35,565 bases of DNA, from contig JADFYT010000004.1 in NCBI GenBank assembly GCA_015232935.1, positions 1-35,565 of the forward strand. The letters are read 5' to 3'. Under the pieces are notes generated by a model. That model made no database searches. It saw only the letters and a program-made list of their open reading frames with translations, and was not told the DNA's origin. The DNA comes from Desulfamplus sp. (GTDB lineage: Bacteria; Desulfobacterota; Desulfobacteria; Desulfobacterales; Desulfobacteraceae). A program made the position numbers and the translations under genes. Shown here one piece after another: positions 8,443 to 17,909 of the stretch (positions within the stretch are counted from its first letter, which is position 1; each line of letters opens with the position of its first letter).

Positions 8443-9333
8443 ATGAATACTATACTTGAAAACATTACAAAAGTTTTTACGGAAGCTCTTTTCCCGCCGA
8501 AATGCCTGAAATGCGGAAAGTTTTTAATAACAGACAGAGCTGATAGCCTTATGAAAATCAAAAATCCGGAAATTTCGGATATTGAGCCCGGTTATTCAAG
8601 AATGCTCAATATTGGGTCGGTTGCTCCTGAAGTTTCGGATATAAAACCTGTTGACTCGAATGTTCCGGGAATTGAATCGTTAACTAACCACTTTTTGCAA
8701 TATTTTTGCTCCTCATGTTTTAAAGATGCCCGGGAGGATCAGACAAAACGATCAGTATATGATTGTCAATCGCACTCCTTCTGCATCGCTGCATCTGCAT
8801 CCCGTGCCATATCTGTTGAGATAGAAGCCGCGTCAGCCTATCATGGTGTAGTCAAGGAATCTATCCATCTGCTCAAGTACAGCGGCAAAACAGCTCTGGC
8901 TGATCCTCTTGGAGCCTTGCTGTTTCAAACCTTTGCAAGATATAGTGACAAAACGCCGGTTGATTTCATTGTTCCTGTTCCCCTTTACAGGCTCAGAATG
9001 ATAAAACGCGGGTTTAACCAGTCATTTCTGTTGGTCAGGAATTTCAGAAAATACTGGATCCAGTCCAAGGGTACCGAGCCTGCCTGGAAAATTGATCCTG
9101 AAATTTTAATACGAAAACGCAACACCAAATCCCAGACCGGTTTTGACAGAAAGCAGAGACAGGAGAATATAAAGGATGCTTTTGCCTCAGGAAAAAACAG
9201 GATAATCAGGGATCGGCATATTGTTCTTGTGGATGATGTTTACACAACCGGTGCTACAATCAGGGAAGCGGCAAACATTTTGCTTGAGGCTGGAGCCTCA
9301 TGTGTGGGAGTGGTTGTGGTTGCAAAGGCGTGA
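8443..9333 (+). CDS. comF: ComF family phosphoribosyltransferase-like protein
   Basis: N-terminal CLKCGKF...FCSSC zinc ribbon, KRGFNQS, and IVLVDDVYTTGAT PRPP loop. Confidence 0.85.
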   Translation: MNTILENITKVFTEALFPPKCLKCGKFLITDRADSLMKIKNPEISDIEPGYSRMLNIGSVAPEVSDIKPVDSNVPGIESLTNHFLQYFCSSCFKDAREDQTKRSVYDCQSHSFCIAASASRAISVEIEAASAYHGVVKESIHLLKYSGKTALADPLGALLFQTFARYSDKTPVDFIVPVPLYRLRMIKRGFNQSFLLVRNFRKYWIQSKGTEPAWKIDPEILIRKRNTKSQTGFDRKQRQENIKDAFASGKNRIIRDRHIVLVDDVYTTGATIREAANILLEAGASCVGVVVVAKA

Positions 9334-9382
9334 TTTCAAGCTGAAAAAAACAAGGAGGAGCGGTTTTTTGTGCCAAAATTTT

Positions 9383-9877
9383 ATGAAAAGAGATAAAAAA
9401 CAGAAAATTGTAGATAGAGATGAGATAAGGAATATTGTTGATCAACATAAATCCAGATATCATACTGTTGTTTTTACCAACGGATGCTTTGATATTCTTC
9501 ACGCCGGGCACGTCAGCTATCTTGCTGCGGCTGCCGAGCTTGGAGATGTTCTTGTGGTGGGATTGAATTCCGATATCTCGGTCAAACTGATAAAGGGAGA
9601 CAAAAGACCTGTTGTTCAGGAGGCACACAGGGCAAAGGTTCTGGCAGCTCTTGAGTGTGTTGATTATGTGGTGCTTTTTGATGAGCCTGATCCCGGAAAT
9701 CTTGTCAAAAATATAACGCCCAATATGCTTGTAAAGGGTGCGGACTGGACTGAAGATAAAATTATCGGAGCTGATTTTGTGAAGCAGTCCGGTGGAAAGG
9801 TTGAGCGTATAAATCTTGTTCCTGAAATTTCAACCACCGCAATTATTGAACGGATAATCATGAGATATGGTGGTTAA
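9383..9877 (+). CDS. rfaE2: D-glycero-beta-D-manno-heptose 1-phosphate adenylyltransferase (RfaE2/HldE C-terminal type)
   Basis: VFTNGCFDILHAGHVSYL nucleotidyltransferase motif, VGLNSDISVKLIKGDKRP, EISTTAII. Alternative TTG start at 9368 lies nearer the strong AAGGAGG at 9351. Confidence 0.87.
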   Translation: MKRDKKQKIVDRDEIRNIVDQHKSRYHTVVFTNGCFDILHAGHVSYLAAAAELGDVLVVGLNSDISVKLIKGDKRPVVQEAHRAKVLAALECVDYVVLFDEPDPGNLVKNITPNMLVKGADWTEDKIIGADFVKQSGGKVERINLVPEISTTAIIERIIMRYGG

Positions 9878-9980
9878 CCATGAAAATCCATTATGATTTT
9901 AATGATTCTCAGTGGCCACATAACGGCGATGAATGTTTTATATACAGAGGACTTCATAACGAACGGAGGACTTCATACCA

Positions 9981-10850
9981 ATGCATTTGTGCAAATCTTC
10001 AAACGATAACCCTGATTACTACTGTTTTGACAACCTTTGTGCATTTCCTGGTCTTGTGCATGGCGTATTTACAAGAGATGGCGGTAGCAGCGACCTTGAT
10101 TTCAGATCACTTAATGTCGGGCTTTCAGTAGGAGATGACAAGGAGAATGTCTGCTTGAACAGAGAAAAAATTGCCCGATCCATGGGGATAGCCGAACATC
10201 ATGCTATCTATCTTAACCAGGTACATGGAAAGGAGTTTCTTGTGCTCAAGGATCAGATATTACCTGAATTGGCAGGTGGAGATATATCTGTTGGTCATAT
10301 GCTCAAAGAAGAGCCGTTAGAGAAAGAGGGCATGGTTAAAAAAAATGGCGTATTGCCCAAAGTACCTCTTTGTGCCAGAGATGCTGACGGCATTGTGACC
10401 AACATTAAAGGGATACTCGCAGTTATGCAGGTAGCAGATTGTCAGGCTGTGATACTTTATGATCCTGTCAGGCAGGTTGTCGCCAATATACATTCAGGAT
10501 GGCGTGGAAGCCTTCTTGATATAGTTGGCAGGGGAGTAGATATAATGACAGAGGATTTTGGCTCTGATCCTGTTCATATTCATGCGGGCATTGGTCCATC
10601 TCTTGGCCCGTGCTGTGCCGAGTTCAAAAATTACCGCGATGAAATTCCTGAACAGTTCTGGAAATACAAAACAGGGCAATACCACTTTGATTTCTGGCAG
10701 ACAAGCTGCGACCAGTTGGCTGAAAAAGGCATTTGTCCTGAAAATATAGAGGTCTCCAGAATATGCACCCCATGCACATCTCATATTTTTTATTCATACA
10801 GAAAAGAGAACATTACAGGCCGTTTTGCCGTGGCTGCCGGTTTGATTTAG
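9981..10850 (+). CDS. pgeF: YfiH/PgeF family laccase-domain protein
   Basis: GVFTRDGGSS, NQVHGKEF, DADGIVT, VADCQAVILYDP, IHSGWRGSL, GIGPSLGPCC. Confidence 0.88.
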   Translation: MHLCKSSNDNPDYYCFDNLCAFPGLVHGVFTRDGGSSDLDFRSLNVGLSVGDDKENVCLNREKIARSMGIAEHHAIYLNQVHGKEFLVLKDQILPELAGGDISVGHMLKEEPLEKEGMVKKNGVLPKVPLCARDADGIVTNIKGILAVMQVADCQAVILYDPVRQVVANIHSGWRGSLLDIVGRGVDIMTEDFGSDPVHIHAGIGPSLGPCCAEFKNYRDEIPEQFWKYKTGQYHFDFWQTSCDQLAEKGICPENIEVSRICTPCTSHIFYSYRKENITGRFAVAAGLI

Positions 10851-10996
10851 AGTACTCTTGAGGCCAGGGTGAAAAAACTTTGAAGCCAAGGTGAGAAAAA
10901 GAGAAATTTTGACATTGACTTGAAATAAATCATGTGTTAATTCCACTTGAATCATTAAGGTCTCCGCTTGAACTGACAGATAAAAGGTCTATGTAG

Positions 10997-11215
10997 ATGA
11001 AAAAAGAGACATCCAAAACCATACGAGAGCTTGCTTATTACAGCAGTCTTGGTCTTACGGTGGCACTCTCAATATTTATAGGACTTTTTATAGGTATATG
11101 GCTTGATGGGAAATTTGACACAAAACCTGTTTTGACAATGGTGTTTCTGGGACTTGGCATTGCTGCCGGTTTCAGGAATCTGGTCATGGCAGCAAAAAGG
11201 AGCAGAAAACTGTAG
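10997..11215 (+). CDS. AtpZ/AtpI-type small membrane protein
   Basis: 72 aa, GLFIGIWLDGKFDTKPVLTMVFLGLGIAAGFRN; directly upstream of F0 genes. Confidence 0.8.
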   Translation: MKKETSKTIRELAYYSSLGLTVALSIFIGLFIGIWLDGKFDTKPVLTMVFLGLGIAAGFRNLVMAAKRSRKL

Positions 11216-11222
11216 CAATACT

Positions 11223-11654
11223 ATGGATATGGATATTCATCGAAGAATGGCAAGTTTTGTCGTTAAATCAAACTGGTTTCTTTTTGTTGTGGCAACGCTT
11301 CTCGGTTTTATCAACACCCCTTTCAAATTCGCCCTTGGCATTTTGTGCGGCGGCATCCTTGTTACATTGAATTTTCATCTTCTCAGGCACACACTCTATA
11401 AAGCATTTGACCCTTCAAAAATGGAATTTAGCAGCAGAAACATGACACCCTGGCAGGGGCGTTCCATATTGAATGCGGTTCTTTTTAAATATTATATCCG
11501 GTTTGCGATAAGCGGAATTGTGATATTCGCGCTTATAAACAAGAATATAGTTGAGCCGATGGGGCTTATTATTGGCCTCTCGGTTGTGGTTGCAAGCATC
11601 ATGGCTGCAACCGCACTTGAGTTAACAAGACTTATTTTCAAGGAGGCGGTCTAA
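11223..11654 (+). CDS. ATP synthase subunit I-like membrane protein
   Basis: Four hydrophobic helices, located between atpZ-like gene and atpB. Confidence 0.7.
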   Translation: MDMDIHRRMASFVVKSNWFLFVVATLLGFINTPFKFALGILCGGILVTLNFHLLRHTLYKAFDPSKMEFSSRNMTPWQGRSILNAVLFKYYIRFAISGIVIFALINKNIVEPMGLIIGLSVVVASIMAATALELTRLIFKEAV

Positions 11655-11655
11655 G

Positions 11656-12345
11656 GTGGAACATCCGTATCTGTTTTTTGTAAAGCTATTTGAAGTAATA
11701 GGTCTGGGTCACTTTGTCCATGCGAATGTTCATGTTGTTTATATGTGGGTGGTCATGGCGATACTGATTCTGTTGGGCTGGCTTGCTGGTAAGAATACCA
11801 AGCTGGTTCCTGAACCTGTCCAGAATGTTTTTGAGGTTCTGGTTTCCGGTCTTGAGGAGTTCATGGTTGAAATTACCGGCGAAGAGGGAAGATGGCTTTT
11901 CCCCCTTGCGGCATCCATATTTCTCTTTGTGTTTATTGGAAACCTCATTGGCCTTGTGCCCGGGTTTTTCCCGCCCACGGCAAATCTTAATACAACCGCG
12001 GCTCTTGCTCTTGTGACGGTTGTTTTTACCCATGTGATTGGTATCAGGTATCATGGGGCAAACTACTACAAGCACTTTATAGGGCCGGTCTGGTGGATGA
12101 TCCCCATTATTCTGCCTATCGAGCTTATTGGCCACGCTGCAAGAATACTCTCTCTCTCTTTCCGTCTTTTTGGAAACATGATGGGACATGAGCTTGTTCT
12201 TGGAATTCTGTTTGCACTTGCCGGTGCCTTTTTTGCTCCACTGCCAATCATGGCACTGGGTATCTTTGTTGCTCTTGTTCAGGCTTTTGTATTTTTCCTT
12301 CTCTCTGTTATGTATTTTACAGGGGCAATGGAGCACGCACACTGA
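11656..12345 (+). CDS. atpB: F0F1 ATP synthase subunit a
   Basis: ARILSLSFRLFGNMMGHELVLG and typical C-terminal helices; GTG start. Confidence 0.95.
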   Translation: MEHPYLFFVKLFEVIGLGHFVHANVHVVYMWVVMAILILLGWLAGKNTKLVPEPVQNVFEVLVSGLEEFMVEITGEEGRWLFPLAASIFLFVFIGNLIGLVPGFFPPTANLNTTAALALVTVVFTHVIGIRYHGANYYKHFIGPVWWMIPIILPIELIGHAARILSLSFRLFGNMMGHELVLGILFALAGAFFAPLPIMALGIFVALVQAFVFFLLSVMYFTGAMEHAH

Positions 12346-12575
12346 TTTTAAATCAGTGTTGCCTGTATAGTTAAAAAATAGTCAAGATCAGTAATAAACT
12401 TTTGTTTCTTGTATCCGGATTTTTTGATTGTATCCGGATAATGCTAAAAAACAAAAATTAAAGAGTAGAAAACGATAATTATCAGCATGTCGCTGATGCG
12501 TTATAAATGGAAAAGCGGGTTTTGGAAGAAGCCGCAGAGTCATTAATCTAATTTTAAGGTAAAAAGGAGAAAAAA

Positions 12576-12845
12576 ATGGATTTTTTTACCGCGTGTGTAT
12601 GGGCAGCAGGCATTGCAATCGGAGTAGCAGCATTTGGTTGCGGTATTGGTCAGGGCATGGGTCTTAACGGTGCAGTACAGGGTATCGCAAGAAATCCTGA
12701 GTCTTCCGGAAAAGTAACTGTAACCCTTCTGATCGGTCTTGCCATGATCGAGTCTCTTTGTATTTATGCCCTTGTTGTTGCTCTTATTCTTATCTATGCA
12801 CACCCACAGGCAGCAGATATTCTCAAGACAATAGCTGGTAGCTGA
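12576..12845 (+). CDS. atpE: F0F1 ATP synthase subunit c
   Basis: Hairpin of two helices, [20 protein letters not shown] loop, [26 protein letters not shown] upstream. Confidence 0.95.
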   Translation: MDFFTACVWAAGIAIGVAAFGCGIGQGMGLNGAVQGIARNPESSGKVTVTLLIGLAMIESLCIYALVVALILIYAHPQAADILKTIAGS

Positions 12846-12900
12846 TATCAAGCCTTATTATGATTTAAAATAGGGTTTTTTTACAAAAGAGTATTTATAA

Positions 12901-12941
12901 GGGATGTTTTGAGTCAGCAAGACTTAAAACATCCCTTTTTT
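12901..12941 (+). terminator. Rho-independent terminator after atpE
   Basis: GGGATGTTTTgAGTC...GACTtAAAACATCCC followed by T6. Confidence 0.85.
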
Positions 12942-12991
12942 ATTGCTGTAGGGGCACAGCGTGCTACGCTTCCCCTGATGCTGCCAGACGA

Positions 12992-14329
12992 TCAAAAAGA
13001 CAAAATATAATCGTCGTACCCAAGGCTGTTGAGAACTTCAGCACCATTTTCAGTAACGCGGATCATGTTTTCAAGTCTTATTCCGCCCCATTCAGGGATA
13101 TATATTCCAGGCTCAACCGTTACCACCATGCCAACTTCAAGCAATGTGTCATCCAATCTTGACAGACGCGGAGGTTCATGAATGGCAATCCCGACACCGT
13201 GACCCAGGGCGTGGTTGAACTTGCCGTTGAACTTTGAATTGTCAATATGCTCTCTTGCAATCCGGTCAATATCACTGCATTTGATTCCGGGGCGAATAGC
13301 CTCCACAGCTTTTTTTTGTGCATCAAAAAGGGTCTCGTATGCCTCCTTGAACCTCTCATCAGGCTCTCCAGCCACAAGTGTCCTTGATATGTCACTGCAA
13401 TATCCATTTAGTTTGGCACCAAAATCAAAAAGCAGGGGCTCATTTTTTTTGAATCGCCTCTGTTCTGGTATGGCATGTGGCAGAGCACTGTTGGGGCCTG
13501 AAGCGGCAATAACGGGAAAGGAGAGACCATCTCCTCCATTTTCCCTGATCAGCTTTTCAAGCAGCCATGCAGCCTCTTTTTCTGTCATGCCCGGATGTAT
13601 CTGGCTTTTAAGTTTCACAAAAGCGTTTTCAGCAATCTCAAGACTTGCCTTTATCGCCTCTATCTCTTTTGTGTCTTTTGTGATTCTAAGGTTTTTCAAA
13701 GTCTCGTCAGCCGGTACAAGATCAATTTCAGGGCACTTATCATCAATGGTTTTCTTTATTTTGCTGTATAGGTCAAATGTTAGTCTTGATGTTTCCAAAG
13801 CTATCTTGTATCTGTCAGATCTCCTGTCAGACTGCTTTGCTGGATATGCTGTCCCATTGATATCTTTCTTGCCTGTTCCATTGATATCTTTTTTTGGCAC
13901 ACTATTGACATCTTTGACTGTGTTATTGCCCTCCTTTCTGGATTCAGATGATTTGAGTATCCCGGGTAGTTCTGATGCAATCCCCTTTTCGTAGCAGAAA
14001 ACAGAGTATAGTCTGGCCTCGCTGAGTGCTTGCAGCTTGTATCTGGAATCTGTGGCAAGTATCAGATCTTTTGGGGTTATTACAAGAAACCCCGCACTTT
14101 CATCATAATTTCCATCTTCACCTGTAAAGCCACTCAAATATCTTCTGTTTTCGTCCGAGAAGATTATAACAGCATCAAGGTTGTTTTTTTTGATGCCTTG
14201 TCTAAGGATGTCAATCCTTCTTTTGATGCTGGCATGTGGGTTTTGAGTGTGATAAAAATCAGATCGTCTCGGAGCATCTGTACGGTCTGAATTTGTCTTG
14301 TCTGAATTTTTCTGGTAAATATCTTGCAT
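12992..14329 (-). CDS. M24 family metallopeptidase (Xaa-Pro aminopeptidase type)
   Basis: LLFDFGAKLNGYCSDISRT, HALGHGVGIAIHEPP, VTVEPGIYIPEWGGIRLEN; internal repeat-like insertion KKDINGTGKKDINGTA. Confidence 0.9.
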   Translation of the reverse strand: MQDIYQKNSDKTNSDRTDAPRRSDFYHTQNPHASIKRRIDILRQGIKKNNLDAVIIFSDENRRYLSGFTGEDGNYDESAGFLVITPKDLILATDSRYKLQALSEARLYSVFCYEKGIASELPGILKSSESRKEGNNTVKDVNSVPKKDINGTGKKDINGTAYPAKQSDRRSDRYKIALETSRLTFDLYSKIKKTIDDKCPEIDLVPADETLKNLRITKDTKEIEAIKASLEIAENAFVKLKSQIHPGMTEKEAAWLLEKLIRENGGDGLSFPVIAASGPNSALPHAIPEQRRFKKNEPLLFDFGAKLNGYCSDISRTLVAGEPDERFKEAYETLFDAQKKAVEAIRPGIKCSDIDRIAREHIDNSKFNGKFNHALGHGVGIAIHEPPRLSRLDDTLLEVGMVVTVEPGIYIPEWGGIRLENMIRVTENGAEVLNSLGYDDYILSF

Positions 14330-14459
14330 GACTGTTATCCAAATTCCTGTATTTCAGATAGAAAATTTTATGAGGACTTGATATAAGCCCTTATTTATGA
14401 AAGGTTATTGACGCTGGCAAGAATAGCGTCTCTCTACCATGCACTGTTAAAACAAGTCA

Positions 14460-17174
14460 ATGGATGGTGAAAAAATGGCTGCACAAAACAAGGAAACAGG
14501 CTCTTTTGCAAGATCTGCGTTGAAAGTATCTGTACTGATTTTCATCATTGCAGGTGCTTTGGTTTTTATCACTATTCCTCATGTGGTGGCTCCTGTTGCA
14601 CAAAATCTGCTTCTTGAAAAGGCAAGGTCAATTCCCGATCTTGGCCGCTTTGATCTTGACATTCAAAGCATAGGACTTTCAGGCATTGGCATCGGCAACA
14701 TAACCACCGGAGATTCCATCTCAATAGACTCTCTGTTCTGTGGCTATTCTCCTCTATCCTTGGTGAAAAAAAGCATCAGCAGTCTTGATATTTCAGGGCT
14801 TGAAATAAAAGGGGTAATAGATGACACAGATCCTCTTTTTGCAGATTTTTCACCATCTTCGGCAAAGAGTGATAATGGCGAGGATTCGCGGGTCAAAAAA
14901 GAATCCAGGATCAGGCACCTTGCTTCCATATTGCCTTTTCTGCCACCTGTGATAGCGATCAAGCACTCGTTTCTGACCATGAAATATCAAAATTCAATTA
15001 TGAGCATACCTTTTAGCCTTATTGCTGAAATAGACCACAAAAATTACCATATCAATCTGATCTTGACCCTTCTTCCTATGGGACAGAAGGTTAAAATTTC
15101 TATAGATGCAGATATCAGAAATATCGCTGGATCCCAAAATCAATCTCGCATTAAAACCCTGTTTCGCTCTGTAGTGCTTGATGCCTACAATGTCTCCTGG
15201 TCACATGTCAATGAATTGATCTACATATTTGCACCGGAGGCCGATATAAAATTGACAGGCAAATCCGATGTCACCCTTCTAATGGACTCGGATATCTCAA
15301 AGTGGAGGCTCAATGTGTCACACATTGGAATAAAAGAGCCTCTTGATGGAGAGATAAACAATATTGTTTTAAATCTGGCTTTAAATGATTTTGAAAAACT
15401 TTTTGGACAGCGGGCAGATAAGAGTGAACCTGTGCAATCATCCTCCCCGTCTCTTTATCCGGCTGTTGCGGCAGAAGGGTCTTTCTGGTTTGGCAGCGAT
15501 ATGGTCTCGCCGGTAAATGTTATATATGGCATTACAGTTAATAATGACAAAAAATGGTCATTCTCTTTAAAGGGCAGGGAGATGTGGCCACGAAAAACTT
15601 TTACCATTGGAGACAGGGATTCTGTTCTTAGGGTGAATGCTCCTGATATTGAGATCGACTGCAATGGAGAAGGGGGATCAACAGATGGAATAGTTAAAAT
15701 GACTATGGGAAGGCTGATTTCCGAAAAGCAGGACATTGCTTTGGAAAGCGTAAAATTTCAACTACCGTTCAAATATGGGGACAACATAAAATATGGTGAG
15801 AACGGGAAAAAGACACAGAAAAAAGAGATCAGCAAATATGGCACAAAAGGCTACTTCAATATTGACGCGATTCAATACAAGGGCAGAAAGATCGCATCTC
15901 TTGACAGTAGCGTATCCATGCTTCCGGCAGGAAAAAACAGCAAGAAAGACGCAGGGGTCAGCATGGGAATCACGGTTGATGGCAAGATAAATATCGATGA
16001 CCTGACCGGCATTCCTGTGAAGTCAAAAATTGGGATGCTAAAGGATAGTGGCTTGATGGCAGATTTGAGCTATCAGCTCGATCCCACAACCGTGACACCT
16101 GATCTGGTCAGGAAAATATATCTGTTTTCTGATGGCCAAAAGTTCTCTGCTGACGCGGCAGGCAAGGCAAAAAAAAGGACAGAATATACAGGCAAAGATT
16201 CAGAGAATGCGGGCAACGGTACAGATATAATGTCTGGAATGGATTTCAGTTTCAGGATTGCGTCAAATGGCTGGTTTGCATTTCGTGATCATCAGATGGA
16301 TAGCCATCTGAATCTTGATCTGAGTGACGGAACATTTTCAATGCCTGAAAAGAAGATCAATCTGAGCGGTATCAGCACATCTGTTGTCTTTAATGAACTT
16401 CCTTCCATGCGATCTGTTGCAGGACAGGTTCTGACCATTGAGAAGATCGACATCAAGGATCTTGAAATATCCAACGCAAGGGTAAAATATACAATTGAAT
16501 CCAACAAGAAGTCTGTATCCGGCAAAGAGCGTCTGCCAACTAAAGGCAAATCTGAATACATCCCCGCACTTCTTGTTGAAAATGCCTCTTTTAACTGGTG
16601 TGACGGCAAGGTTATATCTGATTCCATACGTTTTTCCTCGTCAGATAGCAATTATCATATGAGCCTCTTCTGTGACAGGCTCAAACTCTCGTCTATCTTG
16701 CAGCAGGTAGGGGCATTTGACGCAGAAGGGGAGGGTACTCTCAATGGCAGGATTCCAGTATCGTTTTCAGGGGGCGATATCTCTTTTGACAATGGTTTTC
16801 TATATTCAACACCAGGTCAGGGTGGAAAGATAAAGGTGCTTGGCACAGAGAAACTTACAGCAGGCATACCAATGGACACGCCACAGTTTTCTCAGGTCGA
16901 TCTGGCCAGGGAGGCACTTAAAAACTACAGGTATGAATGGGCAAGGCTCGGGTTTGATACGCAGGGAGATCAACTTGTAGTTAAAATGGAGTTTGACGGC
17001 AAACCCGAAAACGCACTGCCATTTGTATATAAGAAAGATTTGGGAAGTTTTGTTAGGGTTAGTGGAAAAAATGCCGGCTCTCATTTTCAGGGGATCAAGA
17101 TAGATCTGAATCTTCAACTGCCGTTTAATAGAGTGTTGAGGTTCGGCAATCAGATGAACAATCTTTTTAAATAA
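14460..17174 (+). CDS. YdbH/AsmA-like large envelope protein
   Basis: N-terminal TM then long beta-rich region; C-terminal EALKNYRYEWARLGFDTQGDQLVVKMEFDGKP...IDLNLQLPFNRVLRF resembles YdbH-like C-terminus. Confidence 0.55.
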   Translation: MDGEKMAAQNKETGSFARSALKVSVLIFIIAGALVFITIPHVVAPVAQNLLLEKARSIPDLGRFDLDIQSIGLSGIGIGNITTGDSISIDSLFCGYSPLSLVKKSISSLDISGLEIKGVIDDTDPLFADFSPSSAKSDNGEDSRVKKESRIRHLASILPFLPPVIAIKHSFLTMKYQNSIMSIPFSLIAEIDHKNYHINLILTLLPMGQKVKISIDADIRNIAGSQNQSRIKTLFRSVVLDAYNVSWSHVNELIYIFAPEADIKLTGKSDVTLLMDSDISKWRLNVSHIGIKEPLDGEINNIVLNLALNDFEKLFGQRADKSEPVQSSSPSLYPAVAAEGSFWFGSDMVSPVNVIYGITVNNDKKWSFSLKGREMWPRKTFTIGDRDSVLRVNAPDIEIDCNGEGGSTDGIVKMTMGRLISEKQDIALESVKFQLPFKYGDNIKYGENGKKTQKKEISKYGTKGYFNIDAIQYKGRKIASLDSSVSMLPAGKNSKKDAGVSMGITVDGKINIDDLTGIPVKSKIGMLKDSGLMADLSYQLDPTTVTPDLVRKIYLFSDGQKFSADAAGKAKKRTEYTGKDSENAGNGTDIMSGMDFSFRIASNGWFAFRDHQMDSHLNLDLSDGTFSMPEKKINLSGISTSVVFNELPSMRSVAGQVLTIEKIDIKDLEISNARVKYTIESNKKSVSGKERLPTKGKSEYIPALLVENASFNWCDGKVISDSIRFSSSDSNYHMSLFCDRLKLSSILQQVGAFDAEGEGTLNGRIPVSFSGGDISFDNGFLYSTPGQGGKIKVLGTEKLTAGIPMDTPQFSQVDLAREALKNYRYEWARLGFDTQGDQLVVKMEFDGKPENALPFVYKKDLGSFVRVSGKNAGSHFQGIKIDLNLQLPFNRVLRFGNQMNNLFK

Positions 17175-17244
17175 TCTGAAGTGATCCGGTTTGCCTGAAA
17201 AGGTAGTATCTGGATGATAAGGTTTAAAATGGAATGCAGCTCTT

Positions 17245-17514
17245 ATGGTCTCTTTGGTATTGTTAATTTTCTTTTTCTGGATATTGGTTCTGTTTTATCC
17301 CTTGGCGGTCGCAATAATTGTTCTGACCGGGTGGATTATCAAAAAATGGGGCGACTCTTCTTCTGAAGATAAAGAGTCAAGGATCATACGCCACAAACAG
17401 ATTGATTTCAGAACTGATCGTCTCAAGGAGATTGTTTTCCAGGTCTCTGTCTGGCTGGTATTGTTTGTTGCCGCACCATTTGCCATGTACTGTATTTATG
17501 TAGGTATATATTGA
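17245..17514 (+). CDS. Small membrane protein (89 aa)
   Basis: Two strongly hydrophobic segments flanking a charged loop. Confidence 0.5.
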   Translation: MVSLVLLIFFFWILVLFYPLAVAIIVLTGWIIKKWGDSSSEDKESRIIRHKQIDFRTDRLKEIVFQVSVWLVLFVAAPFAMYCIYVGIY

Positions 17515-17524
17515 TATTTAATTT

Positions 17525-17633
17525 GGGGCATGCTTCATTTGCGGGCTTAGACGTTCTTTAACCTCATTCCCATTTTCAGGGGATTTTCTGAAAAAAAAGT
17601 GTAAACTGCTTTTGAGGTGATATGAAACATGCC
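17525..17633. repeat. ~109-bp intergenic element, copy A, bounded by imperfect terminal inverted repeat
   Basis: GGCATGCTTCAT ... ATGAAACATGCC ends (1 mismatch in 12); second copy at 32211-32317. Confidence 0.8.
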
Positions 17634-17767
17634 GAATTTTGAGTGTTTTTTCTATTTTTAGATTGACTTTACCTTCTATTTGAGATAGAGAGTACCCCAC
17701 ATAAATTTGACTGTAACATTATCTTGTCAGTTGTAACATCCTTGATGTCCGGTCAAACAAATGATGT

Positions 17768-17852
17768 GCCGAAGTGGTGGAATTGGTAGACACGCTAGAC
17801 TTAGGATCTAGTACCGCAAGGTGTGGAAGTTCAAGTCTTCTCTTCGGTACCA
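17768..17852 (+). tRNA. tRNA-Leu (anticodon UAG), CCA encoded
   Basis: gccgaag...ctTAGga...ttcaagt...cttcggtACCA; class II variable arm. Confidence 0.95.
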
Positions 17853-17865
17853 TCAAGTTAACAAC

Positions 17866-17909
17866 AAGGGTTTTGAGATTGTTTTTACAATTTCTCAAAA
17901 CCCTTTTTT
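17866..17909 (+). terminator. Rho-independent terminator after tRNA-Leu
   Basis: AAGGGTTTTGAGA...TCTCAAAACCCTT followed by T run. Confidence 0.85.

Noticed and set aside
9880-10131. Full ORF 9880..10131 as a protein-coding gene
   Set aside because: Its second half overlaps pgeF in another frame; only its first ~25 codons are of interest as a repeated motif
10860-10995. Promoter with TTGACA near 10911 upstream of the F0 operon
   Set aside because: No convincing -10 at proper spacing; not supportable
11686-12342. Antisense 218-aa ORF opposite atpB
   Set aside because: Antisense to a highly conserved gene with no plausible domain; composition artefact
12950-12976. Hairpin AGGGGcacAGCGTgctACGCTtCCCCT as a regulatory RNA
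   Set aside because: Isolated interrupted palindrome beside a terminator, with no further evidence of function
13215-13994. 259-aa ORF antisense to the M24 peptidase
   Set aside because: Antisense shadow ORF; the minus strand has clear M24 motifs
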